Program-made: the position numbers and the translations under genes
NCBI GenBank assembly: GCA_016706595.1
Contig: JADJJH010000001.1
Location: forward strand, 558,001 to 622,000
Direction of reading: 5' to 3'
Source of the DNA: Bacteroidota bacterium
GTDB taxonomy: Bacteria; Bacteroidota; Bacteroidia; Chitinophagales; Chitinophagaceae
Length of the DNA stretch: 64,000 nucleotides
Shown: positions 44,563 through 54,198 of the stretch, one piece after another
How the letters are laid out: each line of letters starts with the position of its first letter
How positions within the stretch are numbered: position 1 is the stretch's first letter
Notes under the pieces: generated by a model
The model's database searches: none
Told to the model about the DNA's origin: nothing
What the model saw: only the letters and a program-made list of their open reading frames with translations

Positions 44563-44823
44563 TTATTTTGAATGTATAATTGACATAAATCGTATTAGAT
44601 AATCAGCGTTACTTGTTGATGTGATGTTTATTGAACCTCCTCTTGGGTCAATTCTAGGATCCTTATAAATTCTAACCTTTTCGTTCTTACCAGTTTCTGA
44701 TGATAGTTGAGACTTCTTGCAACCTATGTTCATGGATAAAAAGAATGCCATTACACTATAAATGCAACAAATGGCTAGACCCTTTTTTGTAAAAACTATT
44801 GAATATTCTTTGAATGTTTCCAT
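44563..44823 (-). CDS. Possible small lipoprotein
   Basis: 86 residues. A long N-terminal segment ends in FLSMNIGCKK, which fits a lipobox (Cys about 34). The mature part is short, with DPRIDPRGGSINITS. It lies 39 bp before gene A of the lipoprotein cluster on the same strand but would be the last gene. No family recognised; could be spurious. Confidence 0.4.
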   Translation of the reverse strand: METFKEYSIVFTKKGLAICCIYSVMAFFLSMNIGCKKSQLSSETGKNEKVRIYKDPRIDPRGGSINITSTSNADYLIRFMSIIHSK

Positions 44824-44862
44824 GATTAAATAGCAAATTTAATTGAGTTAATAGCTAATGAA

Positions 44863-46596
44863 CTACCTCAGAATACTTATTTTTTCTAAGCTTTGAAAAT
44901 GTGCGCCTTCAATTTTTACAAAATAAATTCCGCTTTCGATATTCGATTCTATTTGCCATTCCATTTTATGTGTTCCGGCAGATAATTCTCTAGAATAAAT
45001 ATTTTTTATTTCAACACCTAGCATATTAAAAATTTTAATAGAAACCTTTTCTGTCTTTTCTACATTGAATACAATATTGGCTGCAGTTGAAACCGGATTG
45101 GGATACACATTTACATTCGCTTTATTATACATATTTTCTTCAACACCTAGTGGTGCACCGTTTAACTTCAATAACCAAATATCTTGATTAGTTAATGGAC
45201 CATGATGCCCACTCACATCATGATCATTGGATGTGGTTTCACATATTACATAGATGCTACCATCAGGATGTTGGACAATGCCTGAAGGTTCATCGCGCCC
45301 AGATCCACCATATGATTTTTGCCATTGTAATATACCGGCAGTATCAATTTTAATAACCCATACATCTCCAAACCCACCATAATTATTAGTAACCATACTA
45401 TCAGTACTCAATGTCCAACCGGTTAATATATATCCTTCTGCACCGGGCGTACTTAAGTTACCTGCCGGTTTAATACTTCTGAAAGTTTCCACTGAAGTTC
45501 CTCCATAACACCATTGCCATTGTTCGTTGCCGGTACTATTTAATTTTATCACCCAAAAATCACCACCTCCAATAGGATGAAGAACGTCGCCTTGTAAGGG
45601 CCCTGGATCAACAAAAGAGTAAATACCCCAAATATATCCTCCATCATAAGTCTGATGTACTTCATAGGCAAATTCAGGAGTATTGCTCAGAGCACCTTTC
45701 GTTTTTTCCCATTGAATATTTCCTAGCGAATCAGTTTTTACCATCCATGCATTAAAAACCGTAGTATCGGTATTTGCACTAATATCAAAATCATCAGAAT
45801 TTGTAGTACCTGAGATGATATAGCCATGATCAGCAGTTTGGTTTATACCGTTTCCTATATCATTTCTTGAACCACCCAAGCATTTTTGCCACTGGATAAT
45901 ACCTGTGCTGTTTAGTTTTACAAGCCATAAGTCGTTGGTAGTATATGTAGACCAGGGTAATGAAGGATGTAATCCAACAACATCACCATCCGTTGAAGAA
46001 GAGGTCCCGGAAAGAATATATCCTCCATCGGCAGTTTGTTTAATTGAGTTAATACCATCGTAATCACTTCCGCCAAAAACAAAATTCCATACGATGTTAC
46101 CTGAAGCATTCAATTTAATAATCCATGCACCGCCATTCACAGTTGCCGGGTCATTGGGTACATCACCATCGGTGGAAGTTGTGGTAGCCGAAATAATATA
46201 TCCACCGTCAGCTGTTTGCATAATCGATGTGGCATCATCATCAGAAGTACCTCCAAGTGACTTTTGCCAATCGATATATCCGGCGCTATCCATTTTAACT
46301 ACCCAGATATCTGAAAAAAAATTGGTACCATGATGTCCGGTAACATCGCCATCATTAGAATAAGAAGAAACAGCAAATATTGTTCCACCACCTGTTGTGT
46401 GTGCAATTTGCTCCCGGTATGAAATTCCGCCAGCTGGATTAACTTGGTCGTTATTGTTACCACCTAAGGATCGTTGCCATGCAATAGTAGGTTGGGCAAA
46501 CGCATTTTCGCCGATACCTAATAAACAGGAACATAATGCCATTGAAAAAATGAATGACTTTTTAATAGATAAAATTTTTAGTAGTTGTTTTTTCAT
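44863..46596 (-). CDS. T9SS-secreted propeller-like repeat protein (type A of the cluster)
   Basis: 577 residues with signal peptide ending NAFAQ. Six to seven repeats of about 65 residues combine an LNSTGxxxWQKxxGG strand with SIxQTxDGGYIxxG, then TxSxDGDVxGxH (for example DGGYIISGTTSS-like blocks). This suggests a beta-propeller of SBBP/PQQ type. The tail (about 490-577, NVYPNPVSTAANIVFNV and SGIYFVKIEG) is a type A T9SS sorting domain. It is a close paralogue of 55503-57167 and is probably the last of the cluster transcribed. No enzyme motif. Confidence 0.85.
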   Translation of the reverse strand: MKKQLLKILSIKKSFIFSMALCSCLLGIGENAFAQPTIAWQRSLGGNNNDQVNPAGGISYREQIAHTTGGGTIFAVSSYSNDGDVTGHHGTNFFSDIWVVKMDSAGYIDWQKSLGGTSDDDATSIMQTADGGYIISATTTSTDGDVPNDPATVNGGAWIIKLNASGNIVWNFVFGGSDYDGINSIKQTADGGYILSGTSSSTDGDVVGLHPSLPWSTYTTNDLWLVKLNSTGIIQWQKCLGGSRNDIGNGINQTADHGYIISGTTNSDDFDISANTDTTVFNAWMVKTDSLGNIQWEKTKGALSNTPEFAYEVHQTYDGGYIWGIYSFVDPGPLQGDVLHPIGGGDFWVIKLNSTGNEQWQWCYGGTSVETFRSIKPAGNLSTPGAEGYILTGWTLSTDSMVTNNYGGFGDVWVIKIDTAGILQWQKSYGGSGRDEPSGIVQHPDGSIYVICETTSNDHDVSGHHGPLTNQDIWLLKLNGAPLGVEENMYNKANVNVYPNPVSTAANIVFNVEKTEKVSIKIFNMLGVEIKNIYSRELSAGTHKMEWQIESNIESGIYFVKIEGAHFQSLEKISILR

Positions 46597-46670
46597 ATGT
46601 AGTGAATTTAAAATTGAATAATGAATTAAGTAAACTTGTAACTTGATAAAAAGCAGTTGAATGATTATGT

Positions 46671-47966
46671 TTAAGGTACTTTATATTTTATAAGTGCTAA
46701 TTTATTATTTGGTCTATTGAAACTTTGAATTTTTCCCATGATGAGAAAAGCGCCATCATTTGTTGGCGTTATAGATGAAAAGAAATCGGAATAGTAATTT
46801 TGAAACGAGAAGGTATTGGTAGTTACCAGATCACTTCCACCCGATAAGAAAATAGTTTTTTCAGCAACAAAATCTGAACCCCCATTCATAACACCACTTT
46901 TATAGGCCGATAATAAAAAACGGCCATTACCTAAAGTAAAACTTGTAATTCTATAACCAGCAGGCAGTGGAATAGGAATCGTATCCTTAATTTTTGCATC
47001 AGCGCCAATCCGAATAAATCCTGAAGATATCGCAGGTGTATTTCCAAATACTTCAGGATTGCTGTAATGAAAAACATAGCCACCGGCACCATCATACAGT
47101 AAGCCATTTGTATACCGATTACGGACACCAGATTTTTTATTTTGGCTTTTATAATGATATCCGGTTGATGTTCTGTATGAAGTATCATACGTACCATTAC
47201 TGTTCATTAATCCGGTTACCAATTGATAATAATTACTATCCGTTAAATCAGGGATGGTTTCCATTGCATATTGAAAAAGAAATTTGTTATTCGCTGTCGG
47301 TATAATTGAATTCTGATTCCAAAATTCATTTAATCCGGCCATATTCGGATTATCAAAAAACCAATAAATAGTTCGCCAATCTATTTTAAAAGCGGGTTCT
47401 ATTTTTATAAAATGACTGCAATTAATTAAATTAAACGAAGATGATTTGCTACATGGTGATGAACTAGAAATAATAATGCTGTTATCATCCAATGCCGACA
47501 TGCATATCCCATGTTCAAACCTATTGGAATAGGTTGTATAAGAATAAATTTTCATCGAATCAATGTTTCCACTCTGTCTAAATGCATATAATGTCATTCC
47601 TGGAATGGATTGTTTTGGATCATCAACAGCAAGAATTACACTTTCATCAGGTAATGTTATCATATCCATGCCTACCGAATTTTCGAATGTCTTTCTCCAC
47701 AAAATAGCGCCTTCACTATTATACTTTAAAAGTGTGGTTTGTGATTTTGTACGGTTGAAGAAGTACACAAAAATATTTCCGGCTTTATCGGTAATCACTT
47801 TCCCGTTGCGGCCCTGATATAATTCTTCATCGGTGCTACTTACCTCACTATCTTCTAAAATCTTTATCCAAACCGTGCCATTAATCGATTTTACGCTTTC
47901 TTTTTTGCACGAAAAAAGGGAGAGTGTGCTTGCAATGCAAATAATATAGAGGGTTATACGATTCAT
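46671..47966 (-). CDS. Propeller-like lipoprotein, type B
   Basis: 431 residues with lipobox LFSC (Cys20) followed by KKE, a sequence often leading to surface display in Bacteroidota. Blades include EELYQGRNGKVITDKAGNIFV and LLKYNSEGAILWRKTFE. It is clearly paralogous to 54199-55497 (type B'), sharing the LYQGxNGKVITDK and MDMI/MDMV motifs and a similar C-terminus. No sorting domain. Surface-exposed binding or scaffold function is inference. Confidence 0.8.
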   Translation of the reverse strand: MNRITLYIICIASTLSLFSCKKESVKSINGTVWIKILEDSEVSSTDEELYQGRNGKVITDKAGNIFVYFFNRTKSQTTLLKYNSEGAILWRKTFENSVGMDMITLPDESVILAVDDPKQSIPGMTLYAFRQSGNIDSMKIYSYTTYSNRFEHGICMSALDDNSIIISSSSPCSKSSSFNLINCSHFIKIEPAFKIDWRTIYWFFDNPNMAGLNEFWNQNSIIPTANNKFLFQYAMETIPDLTDSNYYQLVTGLMNSNGTYDTSYRTSTGYHYKSQNKKSGVRNRYTNGLLYDGAGGYVFHYSNPEVFGNTPAISSGFIRIGADAKIKDTIPIPLPAGYRITSFTLGNGRFLLSAYKSGVMNGGSDFVAEKTIFLSGGSDLVTTNTFSFQNYYSDFFSSITPTNDGAFLIMGKIQSFNRPNNKLALIKYKVP

Positions 47967-48002
47967 TTTAGTCTTGAATATTTTAAATTGGCTATGAGCA
48001 TT

Positions 48003-49265
48003 TTAGTTAGTATTTCCATTAGCATCTGTTTTTATCGCCATCATGATGAAACGATTATTTAATGATTTCTGATAGCCTCCTAAAAAGTACCCTCCATCAT
48101 CCGTTTGAAAGAGATCTATACAATAAGATGCTGACGGTGTTTGAATGATTTTTGTCCATTGCTGATTTAGATTGCCATCCAGCTTGGTCAGATAAATTTG
48201 TGTGTTGGAGGGTACAGATGGATTATTAGACTGATTCACAATGCCGCAAAGAATAAATCCACCATCCCTTGTTGGTTTGGCTGAACTTATCATGCCATTC
48301 TCAGGATAATCGGTGAGGCTTTTTCTATTTAATACTTCACCGACAGAATCAAGGGTTGTTAACGTGATACTTCCAGATATTAATTGTCCATTAGAGTTAT
48401 TATTTACATAATTTACAACAACACCATTGCCTGAATTAAATCCCTGCATTCTCCCCGTTATTGAAAGCATGCCATCCTTATATGGAAGAAGCACGTTTGG
48501 AGTCACAGAATAACCTGTATCAATGAGTAATTTTTCAGATAATTTTGTTCCATTTAGTCTTGTTCTTAGCAGTATCGTGTTTATTAATCCTGAATCAGAT
48601 ACATTAGTACCAAGGTAGGTTGTTGTAGCCGTAAAAGCAATCGTATTATTAGGCAATTCGCAAATACCACGAAATTGACGTCCGGAAAAGTTTGGTAAAT
48701 CCGTTACAACACGATTATAGAGTAGATTAAATGATGTTGGATCAGTAATAAATAAATATCCATTATAGACAAATGGGGGGGCATCGGGTATAGAACACCC
48801 TGCAAAAACAAAGTTTCCATTTTTTAACTGGAGGACATCAAATGTTGAAAACTGTGTGGGGGAACTAACTAAATTTATGGCTTTAGTGGCAAGCAATTGA
48901 CCATCTGTATTATAACTGCATATTTTCATTTGTGTTTGACTCGGTACGGGATAACCAATAGTGGCAAAGCCAATACCGGGAACTAAAAATGCTTTCCAAA
49001 TACAACTGTTTTCAGATGAAAGTCTTTTTTCCCATAATACCTTTCCTTTGTCATTTAATTTTACAGCATAACCCGGCTTTGATTTATTCATATCCTGACC
49101 TACGATAAGAATATTACCATTCTCCATCGGGAGACAATTTATAACGGCTACATCTGAATCGTTGCTAAAGCTTTTAACAAATGAACTTCCGGTAACACGA
49201 AATTCATCCTTCTTGCATGCATTCACAAACATCAGACAGATTAAAATAAAAAATAAATACTTCAT
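48003..49265 (-). CDS. Propeller-like lipoprotein, type C
   Basis: 420 residues with lipobox VNAC (Cys about 17). Blades follow the DKGKVLWEKRL / GNILIVG pattern and it ends ...MMAIKTDANGNTN. Paralogue of 50611-51867 (C'): shared FVKxxxxDSD start and an MMAIKTDANG/MIAIKTDANG ending. A C7 run on the coding strand (48775-48781, read as Ala-Pro-Pro) might slip. Ligand unknown. Confidence 0.8.
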   Translation of the reverse strand: MKYLFFILICLMFVNACKKDEFRVTGSSFVKSFSNDSDVAVINCLPMENGNILIVGQDMNKSKPGYAVKLNDKGKVLWEKRLSSENSCIWKAFLVPGIGFATIGYPVPSQTQMKICSYNTDGQLLATKAINLVSSPTQFSTFDVLQLKNGNFVFAGCSIPDAPPFVYNGYLFITDPTSFNLLYNRVVTDLPNFSGRQFRGICELPNNTIAFTATTTYLGTNVSDSGLINTILLRTRLNGTKLSEKLLIDTGYSVTPNVLLPYKDGMLSITGRMQGFNSGNGVVVNYVNNNSNGQLISGSITLTTLDSVGEVLNRKSLTDYPENGMISSAKPTRDGGFILCGIVNQSNNPSVPSNTQIYLTKLDGNLNQQWTKIIQTPSASYCIDLFQTDDGGYFLGGYQKSLNNRFIMMAIKTDANGNTN

Positions 49266-49275
49266 GTCGTTTAAA

Positions 49276-50577
49276 TTATTTTAAGATGATAAGGGCAGGT
49301 TTGTAATAAGATTTCCCTGCACTCTTAATCACCCCGCAGCAGGCAATTTGGCCGCTAGGGAGTTTACAGGACGATCTAAAAAAATCGCCGGTTTCTGTTT
49401 GTAAGAGACCAGCAGACGCTAAATGTAGTCGCGAATCAACATTGACATAAGTTGCATTCATTATATCAATAACAGGGTAATTACTATTTGGATTGGACCC
49501 TGCTGTTCTTTCTTCATCGGAGTAATTGTTCATTATGGCAAAAACACCACCATTATCCTTCGGCACTAAAGCATAATTCATTTTTATATCATCCTTGCTT
49601 AGAATGATAGAATTGACTGAATCGCCATTTGCATTCACTTCATAAATCCTCGATGTATAACCAAGTGAGTTTCCAGTGGTAAAACTAAATTGGTAATTGC
49701 CATTGGTATTTTGAATAAAATCATTACAATTTTCTATCATCGAGCCCGGATTAAAAGGTTTTGACCAAATAATATCCCCTGTCGAATTGGTTTTTACAAC
49801 CCGTAATGCACTATCAGCAATGGACGCATTAGGAAAATCTCTAATGAACAGATAATTGCCATCGGGCGTTTGCAAACCTTTTGAAAAGCTTGCAGAACGT
49901 TCATAGTTTACAAACGGGGGTTCAAAAGTTGTTCTTTCCCATATTAGTTTAAAATTCAAATCGATTTCGCTGATAAAAGGCACGCTAATTCTAGGATCAC
50001 CATTGTAGCCAAAAGAACCTGATATAATCAAATTATTATTAATGGAACGAGATAAATGAACCGATTTGAATCCATTAATGTCTGTATTTGCAAAAGAAAC
50101 AGAATCTTCTAAAATTATATGTCCGTTTTTATCAAAATGAACTAAGTAAATATATGATATGGTTTGCTGATTCCAACGATCAAAAGTCCTGTTCGATGCA
50201 GTTATTAAAGTACCATCATCAAGTACTAATATATCACTTACTACTCTGCCTGTTGGAAGCTTTTGTTTCCATATCAGATTTCCCTCATGGTCTGTAGCCA
50301 ACAAATTGGCATAGTAAATATTATTGGTAACAAAATCCAAACCATTAAAAGGAACAAGATTATTTGAATTGTACACGCCATAAGTCATATATATCATTTC
50401 GCTACCGGCTGCAATATGTATCGAAGTGTTTCGAATATCAGCTAAAGTATCTTCGTAAACTTTTACATTTTTATAGCCAATATTTGATTCTTTGATATTG
50501 TTCTTTTTACAACTGATACATAGTATGATAAGAAGCAGACTAGCTGATACCCAATAAACTTTTTCAAAATTTCGCAT
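49276..50577 (-). CDS. Propeller-like lipoprotein, type D
   Basis: 433 residues with lipobox CISC (Cys about 23). Blades include GNLIWKQKLPTGRV and GHIILEDSV; the end is YYKPALIILK. It matches type D' at 51878-53158, which ends YYKPELIILK and shares IYMTYGV / LYMTYGV. It is 10 bp upstream of type C and forms with it a D-C pair that is tandemly repeated in the next 2.5 kb. Confidence 0.8.
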   Translation of the reverse strand: MRNFEKVYWVSASLLLIILCISCKKNNIKESNIGYKNVKVYEDTLADIRNTSIHIAAGSEMIYMTYGVYNSNNLVPFNGLDFVTNNIYYANLLATDHEGNLIWKQKLPTGRVVSDILVLDDGTLITASNRTFDRWNQQTISYIYLVHFDKNGHIILEDSVSFANTDINGFKSVHLSRSINNNLIISGSFGYNGDPRISVPFISEIDLNFKLIWERTTFEPPFVNYERSASFSKGLQTPDGNYLFIRDFPNASIADSALRVVKTNSTGDIIWSKPFNPGSMIENCNDFIQNTNGNYQFSFTTGNSLGYTSRIYEVNANGDSVNSIILSKDDIKMNYALVPKDNGGVFAIMNNYSDEERTAGSNPNSNYPVIDIMNATYVNVDSRLHLASAGLLQTETGDFFRSSCKLPSGQIACCGVIKSAGKSYYKPALIILK

Positions 50578-50610
50578 ACTTATTTTTTCTTTTTATTGTT
50601 ATTTATCATC

Positions 50611-51867
50611 CTATTTAATACTTCCATTCGCATCTGTTTTAATAGCAATCATTTCATAATTTTTATTAAATGATCGTTGATAACCACTCAACAAATAACC
50701 TCCATCAAGGGTTTGTAATACTTCAACACCAAAGGAAGGGTAGGTGGTCTCAATTGTCTTTGACCATTGTTCATTTAAATTCGCATCGAGTTTTAGAATA
50801 TACATATTAGTATAAGACATTAAGGTAACCGTATTTTCTTGATTCACAGTACCACATAATATATAACCTCCATCTGAGCATTGTTTTATTGAATTGATCA
50901 TTCCATTTTTAGGAAAGGATGTAATTAATTTTTTATCAATTAATTGACCATCCATATCAAAAACATTCAAACCAATCTTGCCTGAAATTAGCTGTGCTCT
51001 ATCATTATTCAAATAGTTTACAAAAATTCCATTTCCACTGTTCCATCCCTGCATTTTACCAGTTACACCCAATATACCTCCCTTATGTTCTATTAAGCAA
51101 TTTGGTGTTTGACTATACAAAGTATCGTTTAAGATGGTCAATGTTTTCTGCGTGCCATTCAATTTCGTTCTTAATAAAAAAGTGAATGTTCGTTTTATGG
51201 TAGGGTTAGCAACATAAAGACCTGAAGCAGTTAATGCGATACTACTATCAGGCATCTCGCACATGCCTCTGATATAGTAACCTGAAAACCCACCTATGTT
51301 TAAAAATGTCTTGGAATGTAAAACATTGAAAGAATTATCTGTTATAATCATAAAGCCGTTAAATGTATTGATACCATCACTTCCAGCTATGGCAAAATTG
51401 CCACTCTTTAATTGGATAATCTCAAAGGGTGTTGAAGACCATATCGTAGCGCCCGTCGTAAAAGGTACTGGAATATTTTTTGTAGAAATTAAGTTGCCTT
51501 CATTATTATAAATACATACTACCAGATTGTACGAATTGATATTTGTGTATCCAATGGTAGCAAAGCCATCATTTGCAAGTTGAATTGCGTCGTATAATAC
51601 ACGATTGTCTATTGATAATCCTTTCGTCCAAATAACTTCACCTTTTGAATTTAGTTTTACAATTTTTCCGGCGCTTCCTTCAAGTAAGGTTCTACCAATT
51701 AATAAAACCCCGCCATCAGACAATTGCATGCTGCTAACCATAACCATATCCGAATCGGAATAGATTGTTTTTACAAATATTTCTTCGCTTGGTTTAGAAA
51801 CCGTTTTACGACAAGCACTGAATAGTAACAGGGTCATGGAGCTGATTAATATGATAATATATTTCAT
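50611..51867 (-). CDS. Propeller-like lipoprotein, type C'
   Basis: 418 residues with lipobox LFSAC (Cys about 19). Same architecture as type C: VKLNSKGEVIWTKGLS, NDGFATIGY, and the end MIAIKTDANGSIK. The copies are diverged, so the duplication is old or the proteins evolve fast. Followed 33 bp later by type D. Confidence 0.8.
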   Translation of the reverse strand: MKYIIILISSMTLLLFSACRKTVSKPSEEIFVKTIYSDSDMVMVSSMQLSDGGVLLIGRTLLEGSAGKIVKLNSKGEVIWTKGLSIDNRVLYDAIQLANDGFATIGYTNINSYNLVVCIYNNEGNLISTKNIPVPFTTGATIWSSTPFEIIQLKSGNFAIAGSDGINTFNGFMIITDNSFNVLHSKTFLNIGGFSGYYIRGMCEMPDSSIALTASGLYVANPTIKRTFTFLLRTKLNGTQKTLTILNDTLYSQTPNCLIEHKGGILGVTGKMQGWNSGNGIFVNYLNNDRAQLISGKIGLNVFDMDGQLIDKKLITSFPKNGMINSIKQCSDGGYILCGTVNQENTVTLMSYTNMYILKLDANLNEQWSKTIETTYPSFGVEVLQTLDGGYLLSGYQRSFNKNYEMIAIKTDANGSIK

Positions 51868-51877
51868 TCTCTATGTA

Positions 51878-53158
51878 TTATTTTAAAATAATTAATTCAG
51901 GCTTATAATAGCCTTTCATATAAGTTTGCATCAGTCCAAAACAAGCAATACTACCTTCAGAAGTTTTGCATGCTCCTACAAGAAGATCATTACTAGAATT
52001 TTGAAATGTTCCTTTTTTTGAAATGCTTAAGTCAGCTTTCAATTGTAAATACATTGTATTAATTTGACTATAATTAAATGCCTGATAATAAGGTATTGCA
52101 TACTGAACGGTATTCAATAACGTAAATATTCCGCCATCTTTTGAAAGAATGACAGAAACATAATTTGGATGGTTGACATCTATCGTCTTAGAATTGATTG
52201 AATCGCCATTTGAGTTTACTTCATATAAATTCATAATAACCTTATCATTGATGGTTGAATTAAAAGCAAACCAAAAATTTCCGTTTGCGCTTGGAATTAT
52301 ATTGCGACACCAAGCGGATTGTTTATTGTTGAAAAATTTAGTCCAAATTGTATCACCCACAGCATTTGTTTTTAATACAAATATTTTCGAATAAGCAATA
52401 TTCCATGTCAGTACTTCATTAATATCCCCAACAAAAATATAGCCACCATCTGCAGTTGCCTGACAACCAGTTAATTTTGTACTCATATTATTTGCAGCAA
52501 AAGGGTATTGATACGATTTTATCCAACTAACTGAGCCATTCAAATTATACTCACAAGCAAAGCCATAATCTTGGTTTTCAGATGCGTCATATTTAAAAAA
52601 AGAACCGTAAATTAATATATTACCATTGGGCATTTGAAATAAATTTTGCTCCTTAAATGATGTACTAGCTGCTGCACTGCTAGGAGCTGAAATAGAATCG
52701 GTTGAATACAGTTGTCCATTTTTAGTAAAGCGGAATAAAAAAAGTAGTTTAGGATTAAAATTATCATAGTAACCATTTTTATTGCTAGCTGCTACCAAGC
52801 AACCACCATCATTCAATTCAATTAGGCTACCCATTTCAATATTATCCGGTAACGAATATTTCCAAATCAATTCTCCTTTATTGTTGGTGACCATTAACTT
52901 ACATCTTGCGATTTCAATATTGGCACTGCCATTAATATAATTCAGTGCGTTAGCAACACCATACGTCATATACAATCTATCCTTTCCGGCGCATATTCGC
53001 ATAGATTCATTGTCGGCTTTTGCAAGAGAATCATCAAACACCTTAATTAAATTAAGGCCTAGGTTAATATTTTTTACAGTATCTTTTTTGCATGAGCCAA
53101 GAACCATTGATAGGAAAAGGAAACAAAATATCTGTATGTGAAATATTCTAGTATTCAT
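51878..53158 (-). CDS. Propeller-like lipoprotein, type D'
   Basis: 426 residues with lipobox LGSCKK (Cys about 23). The start overlaps the stop of the LamG gene by 11 bp, so it is coupled to it. Blades include GELIWKYSLPDN and TADGGYIFVGDI. It ends YYKPELIILK like type D. Type C' follows 10 bp later, repeating the D-C order. Confidence 0.8.
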   Translation of the reverse strand: MNTRIFHIQIFCFLFLSMVLGSCKKDTVKNINLGLNLIKVFDDSLAKADNESMRICAGKDRLYMTYGVANALNYINGSANIEIARCKLMVTNNKGELIWKYSLPDNIEMGSLIELNDGGCLVAASNKNGYYDNFNPKLLFLFRFTKNGQLYSTDSISAPSSAAASTSFKEQNLFQMPNGNILIYGSFFKYDASENQDYGFACEYNLNGSVSWIKSYQYPFAANNMSTKLTGCQATADGGYIFVGDINEVLTWNIAYSKIFVLKTNAVGDTIWTKFFNNKQSAWCRNIIPSANGNFWFAFNSTINDKVIMNLYEVNSNGDSINSKTIDVNHPNYVSVILSKDGGIFTLLNTVQYAIPYYQAFNYSQINTMYLQLKADLSISKKGTFQNSSNDLLVGACKTSEGSIACFGLMQTYMKGYYKPELIILK

Positions 53159-54137
53159 TTTTTACAAATTTGTGGAACCAAAAATTTTGTCCTGATCGAA
53201 GCTTGAAGAAATACAAACCCGGTTTATAATCTTGAGTATTTACAAAAGTGATTTCAGTTAATTTATTAGAAACTATAAGCTGTCCTAGTGAATTATAAAT
53301 TTCAAAAGAGAGATTCTCTGTAAAAGTCTTACTTACTATAATTAATTCATCTTGTACAGGATTTGGATAAATAGAAAAATTTTCATCTTGTACGATATCA
53401 ATACCTAAAGCATTAGATCCAACAAAATTGCTAGAAGGGCCATCCATATCAAAATTTAAAATGCTACCAGTGCTAGTTCCCTTGCTATCTGTAAGCGTTG
53501 AGATGGTTGTATTATTTCCACCGGCTACGCCTTGATTAAATTTGTAATAATTCACAAGACCGGTCTCAGTTCCAGTGAGCTCTGTATGCATGGTACTTTG
53601 TATTTCAGATTGTGTGCGGGCGATGTTCCAATAACGCACTTCATCAATATCACCATCCCAAACTTCATTCCAATCATCATTTCCAATTTTAAATGAGGTA
53701 AATGAATGAGAAGGAACTGCTACTACACTTCCTTGTAAAGCACCATCTTGATAAAAATGTAAAGTGCTTATGGTAGCATCATAAACAAATGCTACATGAT
53801 ACCATTGATTTAAATTCCATGGAAGAATACTCGCCACAAAAACCCAATTTGTACCTGTGCCCATATCTGCTTCCATTCGATCGTCGATAAAATCATAAGA
53901 AATAGTATAACCATAATACCCGGTTCCTATTTTTGACAATACAGTTCGTTGTCCTTTGGTTTCCATTCGTGCCCATGCTTCGGCGGTAAAACTACCGGTA
54001 GGACTAGGAATGCTCGGTACATTGACATAATCATCGAAGCCATCAAAATTGAGTGCACGGTCTTGCGAAAAAGCACGTTCTGTAAAGGCAAGTAAGGTTA
54101 TAACCAAGCTTAATTTAAATAGTATTTTTTTTATCAT
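53148..54137 (-). CDS. T9SS-secreted LamG/concanavalin-like protein (E)
   Basis: 329 residues with signal peptide ending RAFSQ. A single LamG-type jelly roll spans about 25-205 (NFDGFDDYVNVPS, FTAEAWARME, WDGDIDEVRYWN), a fold that binds glycans or proteins. The tail (about 245-329, FSIYPNPVQDELIIVS and PGLYFFKLRS) is a type A T9SS sorting domain. It sits in the middle of the lipoprotein series and overlaps type D' by 11 bp, so it is cotranscribed. Probably an adhesin-like component. Confidence 0.85.
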   Translation of the reverse strand: MIKKILFKLSLVITLLAFTERAFSQDRALNFDGFDDYVNVPSIPSPTGSFTAEAWARMETKGQRTVLSKIGTGYYGYTISYDFIDDRMEADMGTGTNWVFVASILPWNLNQWYHVAFVYDATISTLHFYQDGALQGSVVAVPSHSFTSFKIGNDDWNEVWDGDIDEVRYWNIARTQSEIQSTMHTELTGTETGLVNYYKFNQGVAGGNNTTISTLTDSKGTSTGSILNFDMDGPSSNFVGSNALGIDIVQDENFSIYPNPVQDELIIVSKTFTENLSFEIYNSLGQLIVSNKLTEITFVNTQDYKPGLYFFKLRSGQNFWFHKFVKNEY

Positions 54138-54198
54138 TGTTAAAACATTTTAAGAATTTAATAAATTTTGAATGTCAGGTATTGTATAATTTTATTTT

